Assembly: GCF_016918855.1 (NCBI RefSeq)
Contig: NZ_JADKYB010000002.1
Coordinates: forward strand, 372,001 to 436,000
Direction of reading: 5' to 3'
Length of the DNA: 64,000 nucleotides
From: Actinacidiphila acididurans
GTDB taxonomy: Bacteria > Actinomycetota > Actinomycetes > Streptomycetales > Streptomycetaceae
Position 1 is the first letter of the stretch, and every line of letters starts with the position of its first letter. Made by a program: the position numbers and the translations under genes. Of the stretch, positions 1-13,325 are shown piece after piece. Under the pieces are notes generated by a model that made no database searches, had not been told where the DNA came from, and saw nothing but the letters and a program-made list of their open reading frames with translations.

Positions 1-1845
<1,845 letters not shown>

Positions 1846-2090
1846 ATGGACCCCAGTTGTCACTCGATCGGACTATTTGGGAATACGGAGATCGTGCTGG
1901 TCGCATTCGGGCAACCGCAGCGGATCGGTGCCCGAGGCGGGGCTGTGCGGCCTACTGTTGAGGGGCGCCGTCGCCGGGCATGACCATCCCGCCGCCCAGC
2001 GGGACCCTCAGCGGACAACGGCGCGGCGCGGAGCCGGGTTTCCGGCTCCGCCGCACCACCTGGCCGCACCGGGCTGTGAGAGGGACGGGC

Positions 2091-4274
2091 ATGGAACCGA
2101 CGGAGAGCGCCGGAGTGGCGCGGCTGCCCAGCGGCCCGGCCGTGCCCGTACTCCCCGCCCCGCCCGGGCCCGTCGTGGGCATCGCGGTGCCCGTCGCGGC
2201 CGGCGCCGCGCTCGCCGCGGGCGTGGTGCGGCTGACCGACCGCGGCCACTCCCTGTTCCCCGGCGGCACCGTCGGCTGGGCCTTCGCGATCCTGACCGGC
2301 ATCATCGTCGGCCACCTGGTCGCCATGGGCCGCGACCGCTGGTGGGGCGGCACCGGTTCCGGCGCCGCCCTCACCCTGGCCATGCTGCTGCTGTACGGCT
2401 GGGTGCCCGCGGTACTGGTCAGCCTCGCCGTGGTGGCGCTGGTCGGCGCCGCCCGCCGGCACCGCTGGCGGCAGGCCGGGCTGCACGGGGCCATCGACAT
2501 CCTCGGCATCGGCGCCGGCGCCGTCGTCCTGGAGATCCTCGGCCGCCACCCCTCCGTGGAGCGCCCCTGGCGGCCCGAGGACTGGTCCCTGTCGGCCGCG
2601 CCCGTGGTCGCCGTGGCCGCGCTGGCCTACCTGGCCGCCACCCGCACCCTGCTGTGGTGGGCCTTCGCGCCCCGCAGCGGCGAACTGCCCACCGTGGCCC
2701 GTACCGCGCTGGTCCGGCAGGGCATGGTGGGCCTGGCACTGCTCGGCATCTCCCCGCTGATACTGGTCGTCGCCAGCGACATGCCGGTCGTGCTGCCGCT
2801 GTTCGCGGTGCCGCTGATCGCGCTGGACTCCACCGTGTGGATCGCCCACGCCCGCGCCGAGGAGCAGCTGCGCGACCCGCTCACCGGGCTGCCCAACCGG
2901 CAGTGGCTGCTGGAGCGCACCTGGTCCGCGCTGGACAGCGCACAGGACGCCGACGAGCGGGTGGCGCTGATCCTGATCGACCTCGACAAGTTCCGTTCGG
3001 TCAACGACACCCTCGGTCATCTGGCCGGCGACCGGCTGCTGCTGCAGATCGCCGACCGGCTGCGGCTGGCGCTGCCGCGCGGCGCGGAGGCGGCCCGGCT
3101 CGGCGGCGACGAGTTCGCGGTGCTGCTGCCCTCCTGCCCCTCACCGACCCGGGCCCAGCGCATCGCCCGGACCCTGGTGGCGGCGCTGGGCTCACCGATC
3201 GGCCTGGACGGCCTGACCCTGGTGCTGGAGGCCAGCGCCGGGGTCGCCGTCCATCCGGACCACGCCATGGACGCCGAGGGACTGCTGCGCCGCGCGGACG
3301 TGGCGATGTACCAGGCCAAGCGGGACCGCAGCGGCGTCGAGGTCTACGAGGTCACCCGCGACGCCAACACCCCGGACCGGCTCGGCCTGCTCGGCGACCT
3401 GCGCCGGGCCCTGGACAGCGGCGACGTGGAACTGCACTACCAGCCCAAGGTCCGCTTCGACGGGCAGGTCGCCGGGCTGGAGGCGCTGGTGCGCTGGGTG
3501 CACCCCGAGCGCGGCCGGGTCAGCCCCGAGGAGTTCATCACCATCGCCGAGACCTCCGGGCTGATGCCGCAGCTCACCGAGTACGTGCTCGACACCGCGC
3601 TGGCGCAGATCGCCCGCTGGCGGCGGATGGGCCTGGACGTGCCGGTGGCCGTCAACGTCTCCCCGCGCGACGTCCACAGCCCCGGGTTCGCCGGCGCGGT
3701 CGCCGCCCGGCTGGCCCGCCACCAGGTGCCGCCCGGCTCGCTGCAACTGGAGATCACCGAGCACGTACTGCTGGAGGACCCGCAGCGGGCCGCCGACACC
3801 CTCAACGGGCTGACCGGCCACGGCGTCAAGATGTCGCTGGACGACTTCGGCACCGGCTACTCCTCGCTGGTCCACCTGCGACGGCTGCCGGTCAGCGAGC
3901 TGAAGATCGACCGCTCGTTCGTGGCCCGCCTGGTGGTGGACTCCGAGGACGCCGAGATCGTGCGCTGCACCATAGACCTGGCCCACTCGCTCGGGCTGCT
4001 GGTGGTCGCCGAGGGCGTCGAGGACGACGAGACCTGGGAGCGGCTGCGCGACCTGCACTGCGACGCGGTCCAGGGCTGGCTGGTGGCGGCCGCGATGCCG
4101 GCCGAGGAGACGACCCGCTGGCTGCGCGCCCGCGGCGAGCGCGGCTGGCAGCGGCCGGCCAAGACCCCGGCGCCGGCCCGTACCCTCACCGCCGCGCCGG
4201 CCGCCGAGCCGGAGCCCGAGCACGCCCCGGTGTCCGACGCCCCGCAGGCCTCCGGCCGCGCGACCGCGCCCTGA
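2091..4274 (+). CDS. rmdB: Membrane GGDEF-EAL protein, RmdB-like c-di-GMP phosphodiesterase
   Basis: Predicted to turn over c-di-GMP at the membrane. The 727-residue protein has about six hydrophobic N-terminal segments, then a GGDEF domain (motif at residues 338-342) and an EAL domain (motif from residue 464). EAL hallmarks are intact, including the [10 protein letters not shown] loop and a KIDRSFV strand, so phosphodiesterase activity is expected. No RxxD inhibitory site precedes GGDEF. I chose ATG 2091 because AGAGGG lies just upstream; an in-frame ATG at 1980 has no good ribosome site. Directly downstream of ligA, the position matches S. coelicolor RmdB, a phosphodiesterase affecting aerial growth (recalled synteny). 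The C-terminal 40 residues are Ala/Pro/Glu-rich and probably disordered. Confidence 0.9.
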   Translation: MEPTESAGVARLPSGPAVPVLPAPPGPVVGIAVPVAAGAALAAGVVRLTDRGHSLFPGGTVGWAFAILTGIIVGHLVAMGRDRWWGGTGSGAALTLAMLLLYGWVPAVLVSLAVVALVGAARRHRWRQAGLHGAIDILGIGAGAVVLEILGRHPSVERPWRPEDWSLSAAPVVAVAALAYLAATRTLLWWAFAPRSGELPTVARTALVRQGMVGLALLGISPLILVVASDMPVVLPLFAVPLIALDSTVWIAHARAEEQLRDPLTGLPNRQWLLERTWSALDSAQDADERVALILIDLDKFRSVNDTLGHLAGDRLLLQIADRLRLALPRGAEAARLGGDEFAVLLPSCPSPTRAQRIARTLVAALGSPIGLDGLTLVLEASAGVAVHPDHAMDAEGLLRRADVAMYQAKRDRSGVEVYEVTRDANTPDRLGLLGDLRRALDSGDVELHYQPKVRFDGQVAGLEALVRWVHPERGRVSPEEFITIAETSGLMPQLTEYVLDTALAQIARWRRMGLDVPVAVNVSPRDVHSPGFAGAVAARLARHQVPPGSLQLEITEHVLLEDPQRAADTLNGLTGHGVKMSLDDFGTGYSSLVHLRRLPVSELKIDRSFVARLVVDSEDAEIVRCTIDLAHSLGLLVVAEGVEDDETWERLRDLHCDAVQGWLVAAAMPAEETTRWLRARGERGWQRPAKTPAPARTLTAAPAAEPEPEHAPVSDAPQASGRATAP

Positions 4275-4407
4275 CCAGCGGCTGACGGCGGCCGGCGACG
4301 ATCGGCGGCGGTTGTCCACAGGGCCACCGGAACCGTTTCGCGGGCACCCGGCCCGGGCCCATAGGATTGGGGCACAATCGTCATCTCAACCCCCAGAGGA
4401 CCGCTGC

Positions 4408-4704
4408 ATGGCTGGCATCACGCGCGAGGAGGTCGCCCACCTCGGAAAGCTCGCCCGCATCGAGCTCTCCGCAGAGGAGCTGGACCACTTCGCCGGACAG
4501 CTCGACGACATCATCGGCGCCGTGGCACGGGTGTCCGAGGTGGCCGGCGAGGACGTACCGCCGACCTCCCACCCCCTGCCGCTGACGAATGTGATGCGCC
4601 CGGACACCGTTCGGCCGTCACTGACGCCGCAGGAGGCGCTCTCGGGGGCGCCGGCACAGGAGCAGCAGCGGTTCAAGGTGCCGCAGATCCTGGGGGAGGA
4701 CTGA
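4408..4704 (+). CDS. gatC: Glu/Asp-tRNA amidotransferase subunit C
   Basis: Small structural subunit of the GatCAB amidotransferase, which converts Glu-tRNA(Gln) to Gln-tRNA(Gln) in organisms without GlnRS. The 98-residue protein has the usual GatC length and opens with the family's helical pattern ([16 protein letters not shown]). An upstream GTG at 4312 is in frame but would add 32 low-complexity residues. ATG 4408 has AGAGGA upstream and agrees with the family. It is followed five bases later by gatA, so the two are translated from one message. TAGGAT and CACAAT hexamers at 4362-4378 are possible -10 elements for the operon. Confidence 0.95.
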   Translation: MAGITREEVAHLGKLARIELSAEELDHFAGQLDDIIGAVARVSEVAGEDVPPTSHPLPLTNVMRPDTVRPSLTPQEALSGAPAQEQQRFKVPQILGED

Positions 4705-4709
4705 TCACG

Positions 4710-6199
<1,490 letters not shown>

Positions 6200-6203
<4 letters not shown>

Positions 6204-6460
6204 CCGCCGACAAGAAGACCGCCGTACAGGGGTCCGCCGCACCGAAGGCCAAGGGCAAGAGCAAGCCGGCCACCTACCTGGCCATCGGCAGCACCCTGTT
6301 CGCCGCCTTCAGCAACATCAAGAAGGTGCGCTCCGCCCGCGGCGAGGGCGACACCCTGCAGTTCGTCGACGCCGCCATCCGGGTGGCCGCGGTGGTCACC
6401 GGTGTGGCCCTGCTCGTCCGCGAACTGCGCCACAACGACGACGACATCCTGACGGGCTGA
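6200..6460 (+). CDS. Small conserved membrane protein between gatA and gatB
   Basis: Unknown function. The 86-residue product starts with a Lys/Ala-rich stretch, then has two moderately hydrophobic segments at about residues 24-43 and 60-78 and an acidic C-terminal end. The ATG overlaps the gatA stop by four bases (ATGA), a firm sign of coupled translation, and the gene is followed by gatB. From memory, a gene of this size sits at the same place in other Streptomyces gat operons. Its position could mean a role in membrane association or just operon hitch-hiking; the sequence alone does not decide. Confidence 0.8.
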
Positions 6461-6552
6461 CGACCGGACGCGTCGAGAAGACCGAGGAAGGCCGCGCCCA
6501 CCGGAGCGGGTCGGAGCCGGCCGAGAAGGTATTCGAGAAGGTAGAGGAAACT

Positions 6553-8061
6553 GTGACCGTCACGGATCTGCTGTCCTACGACGAGGCGCTGGCGGCCTAC
6601 GACCCGGTGATGGGCCTGGAGGTCCACGTCGAGCTGGGCACGAAGACCAAGATGTTCTGCGGCTGCTCCACCGAGCTCGGTGCCGAGCCCAACTCGCAGG
6701 TGTGCCCCACCTGCCTGGGCATGCCCGGCTCGCTGCCGGTGGTCAACGCCACGGCCGTGGCGTCGGCCGTCACCATCGGCCTGGCACTGAACTGCGAGAT
6801 CGCGCAGTGGTGCCGGTTCGCCCGGAAGAACTACTTCTACCCGGACATGCCGAAGAACTTCCAGACCTCGCAGTACGACGAGCCGATCGCCTACAACGGC
6901 TATCTGGACGTCCAGTTGGAGGACGGCGAGATCTTCCGGGTGCACATCGAGCGCGCCCACATGGAGGAGGACACCGGCAAGTCCACCCACGTCGGGGGCG
7001 CCACCGGACGCATCCACGGCGCGACGTACTCGCTGCTGGACTACAACCGGGCCGGCATCCCGCTGATCGAGATCGTCACCAAGCCCATCGAGGGCGCCGG
7101 CGAGCGGGCTCCGGAGGTCGCACGCGCGTACGTGGCCGAGCTGCGCGAGCTGATCCGTGCCCTCGGCGTCTCCGAGGCGCGGATGGAGATGGGCCAGATG
7201 CGCTGCGACGTCAACCTGTCGCTGCGGCCCAACGGCGAGCAGAAGTTCGGCACCCGCAGCGAGACCAAGAACGTCAACTCGCTGCGCAGCGTCGAGCGGG
7301 CGGCCCGGTTCGAGATCCAGCGGCACGCCGCGGTCCTCAGCGGCGGCGGCACCATCGTGCAGGAGACCCGGCACTTCCACGAGGAGGACGGCACCACCAC
7401 CTCCGGCCGGATCAAGGAGGAGGCCGAGGACTACCGGTACTTCCCCGAGCCCGACCTGGTGCCGGTCGCCCCGGACCCGGCGTGGGTCGAGGAACTGCGG
7501 GCCGCCCTGCCCGAACTCCCCCTGGTGCGGCGGCAGCGGCTGCGGGAGGAATGGGGCATCTCCGACCACGAGATGCAGTCGGTGCTCAACGCCGGCGCTC
7601 TCGACCTCATCGTCGCCACCATCAACGAGGGCGCGGACGCGGCCGCGGCCCGCAAGTGGTGGATGGGCGAGCTGGCCCGGCATGCCAACGAGTCGGGCAC
7701 CGAACTGGCCGACCTGCCCATCACCCCGGTCCAGGTGGCCCGGGTCGCGGCCCTGGTCGCCGCCGGGGACCTCAACGACAAGCTGGCCCGCCAGGTCATC
7801 GAGGGCGTGCTGGCCGGCGAGGGCGGCCCGGACCAGGTGGTCGAGCGGCGCGGCCTGAAGGTCGTCTCCGACGACAGCGCGCTGGGCGCGGCCGTGGACC
7901 AGGCCATCGCGGACAACGCCGCGGTCGCCGACAAGATCCGCGGCGGCAACCTGGCGGCGGCCGGCGCCCTCATCGGCGCGGTCATGAAACTCACCCGCGG
8001 TCAGGCGGACGCCCGCCGGGTCCGCGAACTCGTCCTGGAAAAGCTCGGCGTCCAGGGTTGA
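6553..8061 (+). CDS. gatB: Glu-tRNA(Gln) amidotransferase subunit B
   Basis: tRNA-binding and kinase-like subunit of GatCAB; it activates the tRNA-bound glutamate and receives ammonia from GatA. The 502-residue protein begins with the conserved [10 protein letters not shown] segment. It has the Cys-containing cradle motif with CGCS and CPTC, and the C-terminal YqeY-like helical domain. GTG 6553 is preceded by AGAGGA; upstream in-frame codons belong to the gatA region and are not family-like. The 92-base gap after the small gene has no terminator, so it belongs to the same operon. A strong terminator follows 55 bases downstream. Confidence 0.96.
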   Translation: MTVTDLLSYDEALAAYDPVMGLEVHVELGTKTKMFCGCSTELGAEPNSQVCPTCLGMPGSLPVVNATAVASAVTIGLALNCEIAQWCRFARKNYFYPDMPKNFQTSQYDEPIAYNGYLDVQLEDGEIFRVHIERAHMEEDTGKSTHVGGATGRIHGATYSLLDYNRAGIPLIEIVTKPIEGAGERAPEVARAYVAELRELIRALGVSEARMEMGQMRCDVNLSLRPNGEQKFGTRSETKNVNSLRSVERAARFEIQRHAAVLSGGGTIVQETRHFHEEDGTTTSGRIKEEAEDYRYFPEPDLVPVAPDPAWVEELRAALPELPLVRRQRLREEWGISDHEMQSVLNAGALDLIVATINEGADAAAARKWWMGELARHANESGTELADLPITPVQVARVAALVAAGDLNDKLARQVIEGVLAGEGGPDQVVERRGLKVVSDDSALGAAVDQAIADNAAVADKIRGGNLAAAGALIGAVMKLTRGQADARRVRELVLEKLGVQG

Positions 8062-8115
8062 CGCGCCAGGACTGACACTCATGGGCCGATGAACTGGCGT
8101 TCATAAGGCGGCGGT

Positions 8116-8150
8116 AAGGGCGGTACCCCGACTCGGGGTACCGCCCTTAT
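8116..8150 (+). terminator. Terminator after the gat operon
   Basis: Perfect 15-bp inverted repeat (8116-8130 and 8136-8150) with a 5-base loop, GC-rich at its core and without a long T-run, typical of streptomycete terminators. It separates gatB from the MMPL gene, whose promoter should lie in 8151-8260. Confidence 0.8.
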
Positions 8151-8268
8151 GCATGTCTTATGTGTACCGACCATCAGATAGTTCCCCCTTGTGAGTAACC
8201 GCACGAAACCCCCAAAGGATCATTTTCTCCTGGCACAGTTGGGCGGTCGTCTCGATTCAGGGGAATAA

Positions 8269-10656
8269 ATGGCCGCGCTCGCCCGATGGTGTCTCCGCCA
8301 CCGCATCGTCGTTGTTCTCCTGTGGTCCGCACTTCTGGCCGGACTGTGCGCGGCGGCAGCCGTGGCGGGTTCCGCGTACTCGAAGCACTACGACGCCCCG
8401 GGCACCGAATCCGGCCGCGCCGCCGCCCTGCTGAGCCAGGCGCTGCCGGGCCAGGCCGGTGACGCAGACACCGTCGTCTGGCACACCGACCACGGCACCG
8501 TCCGGGCCGCCGCCGTCGAACAGACCATGACCCAGGTGCTGGACAAAGTCCGTACCCTGCCCGGCATCACCGGCGTCACCAGTCCGTACGGCAGCGACGG
8601 CGCCACGCAGATCAGCGCGGACGGCCGTACCGCCTACGCGGTGGCGAACTTCGCGCAGAACGCCGAGAACATCAGCGCCGGACAGGCCCGGGCCCTGGTC
8701 GACACCGCCAAGTCCGCGCAGGCGCCGGGCCTCGAAGTGGCCCTCGGCGGGCAGGCGGTCGGCGTCACCGTGACCACCGGCGGCGCCCACCTCAGCGAGA
8801 TCATCGGCGTCGCGGTGGCCGCCGTGGTACTGCTGCTCGCCTTCGGCTCACTGGCCGCGATGACGCTGCCGCTGGCCACCGCCGTCATGGGGGTCGGCAC
8901 CGCGTACATGGGCGTGGAACTGCTCGGCCACGCCATGACCGTCGCCGACTTCGCGCCCATGCTCGGCATGCTCATCGGCCTCGGGGTCGGCATCGACTAC
9001 GCCCTGTTCATCGTCACCCGGCACCGGCGCGGCCTGAAGAACGGACTGACCGTCACCGAGGCCGCCGAGCAGGCGCTGGCCACCACCGGCCGCGCGGTGA
9101 TCTTCGCCGGCGGCACGGTCTGCGTCGCGCTGCTCGGCATGTTCGTGCTGCGGCTCGGCTTCCTGAACGGCGTCGCCGTCGCCTCCTCGCTCACCGTCCT
9201 GTGCACGGTCGCCGCCTCGATCACCCTGCTGCCCGCGCTGCTCGGCTTCATCGGCCCGCGCGCCCTCAGCCGCCGCGAGCGCCGCCGGCTGGCCGCAGGC
9301 GCCGGCATCGGCGCCAGTACAGACGCACGTACCGACGTGAGCACCGACGGCGCCCTCCCGCCCGGCTTGCCGACCGGCGCCCCCCAGCCGGAAGTGCCCA
9401 CCGGTCTCGCCGTGCGCTGGTCCGCTTTCGTCGAGCAGCGGCCCCGGCTGCTCGCCGCGGTGGCCGCCGTCGTGATGCTGGTGCTCGCCCTGCCCACCTT
9501 CTCCCTGCACCTGGGCAGCTCCGACCAGGGCAACGACCCGCGCACCGCGACCACCCGGCAGGCGTACGACATGCTCGCCGACGGCTTCGGCCCCGGCACC
9601 AACGGCCCGCTCACCCTGGTCGCCACCGCCGACGGCGGCTCGGCCCGGCTCGCCCTGGACCGGCTGCCCGGCGTTCTGCGCGACACCCCCGGCGTCGCCT
9701 CGGTCGACGCGCCCGGCACCGACCGCGCCGGCTCGACCGCCGTCCTCACCGTCGTACCCACCACCGCTCCGCAGTCCGCCGCCACCTCCGCGCTGGTCAC
9801 CCGGCTGCGTCACCAGGTGCTGCCCGCCGTCGAGCAGGGCACCGGCCTGAAGGTCCTGGTCGGCGGCCAGACCGCGAGCTACGACGACTTCGCGGCCGTC
9901 GTCGTCGGCCGGCTGCCACTGCTCGTCGGCTGCGTGGTGGGGCTCGGCTGCGTCCTGCTGCTCCTCGCCTTCCGCTCGATCGGAGTACCCGTCAAGGCCG
10001 CGGTGATGAATGTCGCCGCGGTCGCGTCGTCCTTCGGCGTGGTCACCGCGATCTTCCAGTGGGGCTGGGGCAGCGACTGGCTGGGCCTGGGCCGGGCCGG
10101 GCCCATCGAGCCCTTCCTGCCGGTCATCATGATCTCGGTGCTGTTCGGGCTCTCCATGGACTACCAGGTGTTCCTGGTCAGCCGGATGTACGAGGAGTGG
10201 CGCGAGACCCGCGACAACCGCGTCGCGGTCCGGGTCGGGCTCGCCGAGACCAGCCGCGTGATCAACTCCGCGGCCGTCATCATGATCGCCGTCTTCCTCG
10301 CCTTCGTGCTCAGCGGCGACCGGCTGATCGCCATGTTCGGCATCGGCCTGGCCTCCGCCGTCGCCCTGGACGCCTTCGTCCTGCGCACCCTGCTGGTGCC
10401 CGCGCTGATGCACCTGCTCGGTGCGGCCAACTGGTGGCTGCCGGGCTGGCTGGACCGGCGGCTGCCCCGGATCAGTATCGAGCCGGTGGCCGCCGCCCCT
10501 GTCCTGACGGTGTGCGAGGTGTGCGCGGCCGCCTGCGGCGGTCAGTGCACCAGCGTGGGGTCCCCGAGCACTCCCGTGGCGCAGCCGTCGCCGTTGTCGT
10601 TGACAGCCCACTCCACCCGCAGCCGCAGCGCCCCGGACACGTCGAAGGTCTTCTGA
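8269..10656 (+). CDS. MMPL-family (RND-like) membrane exporter
   Basis: Predicted proton-driven exporter of lipids or hydrophobic molecules. The 795-residue protein has the duplicated MMPL plan. A transmembrane helix and an extracytoplasmic loop are followed by a helix bundle with GIDYALFIVTRHRRG (around residue 240). A second loop and bundle follow, with SMDYQVFLVSRMYEEW (around residue 625). The two Asp-Tyr motifs are the proton-relay positions of the family. ATG 8269 has AGGGGA upstream. The C-terminal 35 or so residues, rich in Cys, Ser and Pro, are read antisense to the 3' end of the kinase gene and look unlike a conserved domain. No regulator adjoins it, so the substrate is open. Confidence 0.92.
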   Translation: MAALARWCLRHRIVVVLLWSALLAGLCAAAAVAGSAYSKHYDAPGTESGRAAALLSQALPGQAGDADTVVWHTDHGTVRAAAVEQTMTQVLDKVRTLPGITGVTSPYGSDGATQISADGRTAYAVANFAQNAENISAGQARALVDTAKSAQAPGLEVALGGQAVGVTVTTGGAHLSEIIGVAVAAVVLLLAFGSLAAMTLPLATAVMGVGTAYMGVELLGHAMTVADFAPMLGMLIGLGVGIDYALFIVTRHRRGLKNGLTVTEAAEQALATTGRAVIFAGGTVCVALLGMFVLRLGFLNGVAVASSLTVLCTVAASITLLPALLGFIGPRALSRRERRRLAAGAGIGASTDARTDVSTDGALPPGLPTGAPQPEVPTGLAVRWSAFVEQRPRLLAAVAAVVMLVLALPTFSLHLGSSDQGNDPRTATTRQAYDMLADGFGPGTNGPLTLVATADGGSARLALDRLPGVLRDTPGVASVDAPGTDRAGSTAVLTVVPTTAPQSAATSALVTRLRHQVLPAVEQGTGLKVLVGGQTASYDDFAAVVVGRLPLLVGCVVGLGCVLLLLAFRSIGVPVKAAVMNVAAVASSFGVVTAIFQWGWGSDWLGLGRAGPIEPFLPVIMISVLFGLSMDYQVFLVSRMYEEWRETRDNRVAVRVGLAETSRVINSAAVIMIAVFLAFVLSGDRLIAMFGIGLASAVALDAFVLRTLLVPALMHLLGAANWWLPGWLDRRLPRISIEPVAAAPVLTVCEVCAAACGGQCTSVGSPSTPVAQPSPLSLTAHSTRSRSAPDTSKVF

Positions 10657-12719
10657 ACCGGGTTGCCGAGCGTGACCTGCTGGTGGAAGAGCTGGTTGCC
10701 GTCGGCCAGGATGGTGAACTCCACCGGCAGGTTCTTGCCGCTGTCGTCCACCCCGGCGGTGACCGAGAAGGTGCTCCACTGGCGGCCGAGGTTGTACTCG
10801 GCGTACCCGCCGTAGCAGTCCTCCGTCACCAGCGCGTCGTAGTACTGCTTGCCGTTGACCTCGGCGTTCTGCGTGGTCAACGAGCTGTTGTCGTCCGCCG
10901 GGGTCTCGGAACCGAGCATTTCCCGCTGCCCCGCGCTCATGGTGGGCGTGGCCCCCGGCGACTGCGAGTCGGTGGCCGTGGCGGTGTCGTCGGGCGTCAG
11001 CGGGGCGGCCGGGGTCGTGGAGGTGACGGCCGACGGTCCGGAGGCCGGGGCGGAGGGGTGCGAGCCGCCCGCCGTGTCGTGGCCGTCGCCGTTCCCGGAC
11101 AGCGCCACACCGGCGGCCACGCCGCCGGCCACCAGCAGCACCGCCACCACGAGCGCGCCGATCACCTGCGGCTTGCGGCTGCGCCGCCGGGGCGTGCCGT
11201 CCCCGCTCCCGCCGCCTCCGGGAGAACCCGCGGCCGGCGGCAGCCCGCCGGAGCCGAGCGGCAGGGTCGGCTTGGTACGGTCCGGCAGCGGGGCGCTGGG
11301 GGGTTCGTGCGCGGCGGGAGCGGATTCCGGGTCGTGGTCCGCGGCTTCTTCCCGGTCGGGGGCCGGTGCCGGGGCCGGGGTGGGCGTCGGCGTCGCCGTG
11401 GGTGCCGGTGCCGGGGCCGACGCCTGGGCGGCGGGCGGCTCGGCGACTGCCTTGGCCTCGGTCCGGGGGCGCGGTACGGGCGGCGGTTCGGGTACGGGGA
11501 CGGGTTCGGCGGCCGGTTCCGCCGCGGGCGCGGCCGCTTCGGCGGGTACGGGCCGGGCGGCCGGTACGCGCGCGGGCGGCGCGGGGGCGTAGGCGGGCGG
11601 CGGGGTGTGCACGGGGGCGTGCACGGGGGCCGGGGGAGTGGCCGGCGGCAGGGCGGGCGTGGGCGGTGCGGACGGCACGGCGGGTACGACGGGGTCGGCG
11701 GTGGTGGGTGCGACGGCGCCGGGCGCGTGCGCGGGCGGCGGCGGGGTCAGCGGGGCCGGGGGCGTCGACGGCGGCGCAGGCGTCGGCTTGCCGATCGGCA
11801 GCGGCGGCCGGGTGGTGGTGGAGATGACCGCGGGCCGCAACTCCTTGACCCAGGCGGCCAACGAATCCGGCCGGTTCGCCGGGTCGGTGGCCACGATGGC
11901 GGCGATCCGCGCGGCCTTGTCCGGGTCCAGCGGGGCGAGTTCGGGCAGGTCCAGCAGGGCCGCCCGCAGCGTCTCCGGCATGGTCGCCGGGGACGCGCCG
12001 CTCAGCAGGAAGTAGGCGATGGCGCCGAACGCGTACCGGTCGCTGGCCGGGGTCCGCTTGCCCTCGAACACCTCGGGCGCGGCGAATCCCGGGGTGAACC
12101 ACACCTCGGCGGTCTGGTGGTCGGCGGTCAGCTTGCTCAGCCCGAAGTCGACCAGGGTGGCCTGGCCGTTGGCGTCGATCATCACATTGCCGGGGGACAG
12201 GTCGCCGTGCACCACCGTCCGGCCGGACGGCGTGCCCGCGCCGCTGTGCAGCCAGTCCAGCACGTCCGCGAGCTGCTCCAGGCAGCGCACCGCCTCCCGC
12301 CGCTCGGCCGGCGTGTCCAGCGTCCGCTCGGCCCGCCAGTCCCGCAGGTCCAGCCCCTCGACGTGGTTCATCACCAGATACAGCGCCCGGCCGGGCCCGG
12401 TGTCCACGCCGTGCGGCGCGCCCCCGGCCGGATGCGCCGAGGGCCCCTCGAAGTGCTCGCGCATGCCCACCACGCCCAGCCGGTGCACGAAGCGCAGCAG
12501 TTCGGCCTGCTCCCGCCACTTCTCGCTGATCCTGGTGAACATCTCCTGCGAGAGCGTCTGCCGCGCGTCGAGCATCTTCACCACGACCGGCTCGGTCGCC
12601 CCGCTCAGCTCCAGCTCCGCCAGATACAGCACCGCCTCGCCGCCGCGGCCGATCGACCGCAGCAGCCGGTAGCGGTCGGGTGCGTTGTCCGGGCCGATGT
12701 AGAGACCGGTGTCCGCCAC
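10542..12719 (-). CDS. Transmembrane Ser/Thr protein kinase with extracytoplasmic NPCBM-like domain
   Basis: Hanks-type kinase likely signalling from an extracellular ligand. The 725-residue protein has a kinase domain (P-loop GRGGEA at 24-29, Lys48, HGD 171-173, Asn178, DFG from 191). A Pro/Ala-rich linker of about 230 residues follows, then one membrane helix near 517-540 and a C-terminal domain of about 120 residues with a Cys pair. The beta-rich C-terminal domain resembles the NPCBM/NEW2 carbohydrate-binding fold (inference from pattern). The catalytic loop is HGD rather than HRD, so it is a non-RD kinase. GTG 12719 (AGGGAGGG 12 bases upstream) is preferred over an in-frame TTG at 12761. 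Its 3' end overlaps the MMPL gene by 115 bases. Confidence 0.88.
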   Translation of the reverse strand: MADTGLYIGPDNAPDRYRLLRSIGRGGEAVLYLAELELSGATEPVVVKMLDARQTLSQEMFTRISEKWREQAELLRFVHRLGVVGMREHFEGPSAHPAGGAPHGVDTGPGRALYLVMNHVEGLDLRDWRAERTLDTPAERREAVRCLEQLADVLDWLHSGAGTPSGRTVVHGDLSPGNVMIDANGQATLVDFGLSKLTADHQTAEVWFTPGFAAPEVFEGKRTPASDRYAFGAIAYFLLSGASPATMPETLRAALLDLPELAPLDPDKAARIAAIVATDPANRPDSLAAWVKELRPAVISTTTRPPLPIGKPTPAPPSTPPAPLTPPPPAHAPGAVAPTTADPVVPAVPSAPPTPALPPATPPAPVHAPVHTPPPAYAPAPPARVPAARPVPAEAAAPAAEPAAEPVPVPEPPPVPRPRTEAKAVAEPPAAQASAPAPAPTATPTPTPAPAPAPDREEAADHDPESAPAAHEPPSAPLPDRTKPTLPLGSGGLPPAAGSPGGGGSGDGTPRRRSRKPQVIGALVVAVLLVAGGVAAGVALSGNGDGHDTAGGSHPSAPASGPSAVTSTTPAAPLTPDDTATATDSQSPGATPTMSAGQREMLGSETPADDNSSLTTQNAEVNGKQYYDALVTEDCYGGYAEYNLGRQWSTFSVTAGVDDSGKNLPVEFTILADGNQLFHQQVTLGNPVQKTFDVSGALRLRVEWAVNDNGDGCATGVLGDPTLVH

Positions 12720-12876
12720 GAGTGATCGATTCCCTCCCTGCGCCCTGGGCGGTGACCCCAATCCACCGGCGTCCAGGGGGAGTTCAGGGTCCCGTGCGGT
12801 TCATGAACGGGTCAAGCGGAGTTGCCCGCCTGTGACCTGCGGATGACGGCCCTGTGCCGGTCCCGTCTCGGCGCCG

Positions 12877-12928
12877 CCTAAGGACCCTCAGGCGTCGAGG
12901 CGCCCGAACGGGGGACACCTAAGGACCC
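12877..12928. repeat. Two 11-bp direct repeats CCTAAGGACCC in the kinase/small-gene intergenic region
   Basis: CCTAAGGACCC occurs at 12877-12887 and again at 12918-12928, 41 bp apart (about four helical turns). The 372-bp divergent region 12720-13091 holds no gene that I can support. The repeats may be a tandem operator for the kinase, the small-protein/LAL operon, or both. Confidence 0.4.
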
Positions 12929-13091
12929 CCGGGGCCGGATCTGAGGTGGACTGGGGACGCAGGCGGGGGTGGGCGGGGTCGTCTGAGGCCCGGGCGGGCG
13001 GCGAAGTTCGGGAAGGTGCCCGATGCGGGGCACCCCCCTTGGAGACGAAGCTGAATGCATCGAAAAGACGACGGAAACGAAGGGCCTGACG

Positions 13092-13325
13092 ATGTTCGCC
13101 TACGAGATCTACCAGGAACGCCGCAACGAGTTCGAGCACCGTGCCGACCAGTGGCGGCTGGCCCGCGACGCACGCGCGGCGCGCGCCGCCGAGCGCCGGG
13201 AGCGGCGTACCGGAACGGGGCGCGCGGTGCGCACCGACACCCGCACCGATACCGAGGGAGCCTCTTCCCCCCGCCGCTCCCCGGGCCGGGTGCACCGCGT
13301 GCTCCACCCCCGCTCCGCGTCATGA
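13092..13325 (+). CDS. Small Arg/Ala-rich protein coupled to LAL regulator
   Basis: Unknown function. The 77-residue product begins MFAYEIYQERRNEF, then runs into an Arg/Ala-rich helix and a basic Thr/Arg tail. Small proteins starting MFAYE are, as I recall, common in streptomycete genomes. ATG 13092 has AAGGG upstream; an earlier in-frame ATG at 13023 lacks one. Its TGA overlaps the ATG of the LAL regulator (ATGA at 13322-13325), so the two are likely co-translated. It could be a partner or a nucleic-acid-binding accessory of the regulator. Confidence 0.7.
   Translation: MFAYEIYQERRNEFEHRADQWRLARDARAARAAERRERRTGTGRAVRTDTRTDTEGASSPRRSPGRVHRVLHPRSAS

Noticed and set aside
1980..2090. Upstream ATG for the RmdB-like protein
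   Set aside because: No ribosome site and an Arg/Pro-rich extension; ATG 2091 has AGAGGG at good distance.
8848..12519. 1223-codon minus-strand frame across the MMPL gene and the kinase
   Set aside because: It is mostly a shadow of MMPL codons and an out-of-frame reading of the kinase; composition is non-protein-like.
12720..12761. TTG start at 12761 for the kinase
   Set aside because: GTG 12719 has a purine-rich ribosome site and places the kinase P-loop at a normal distance from the N-terminus.
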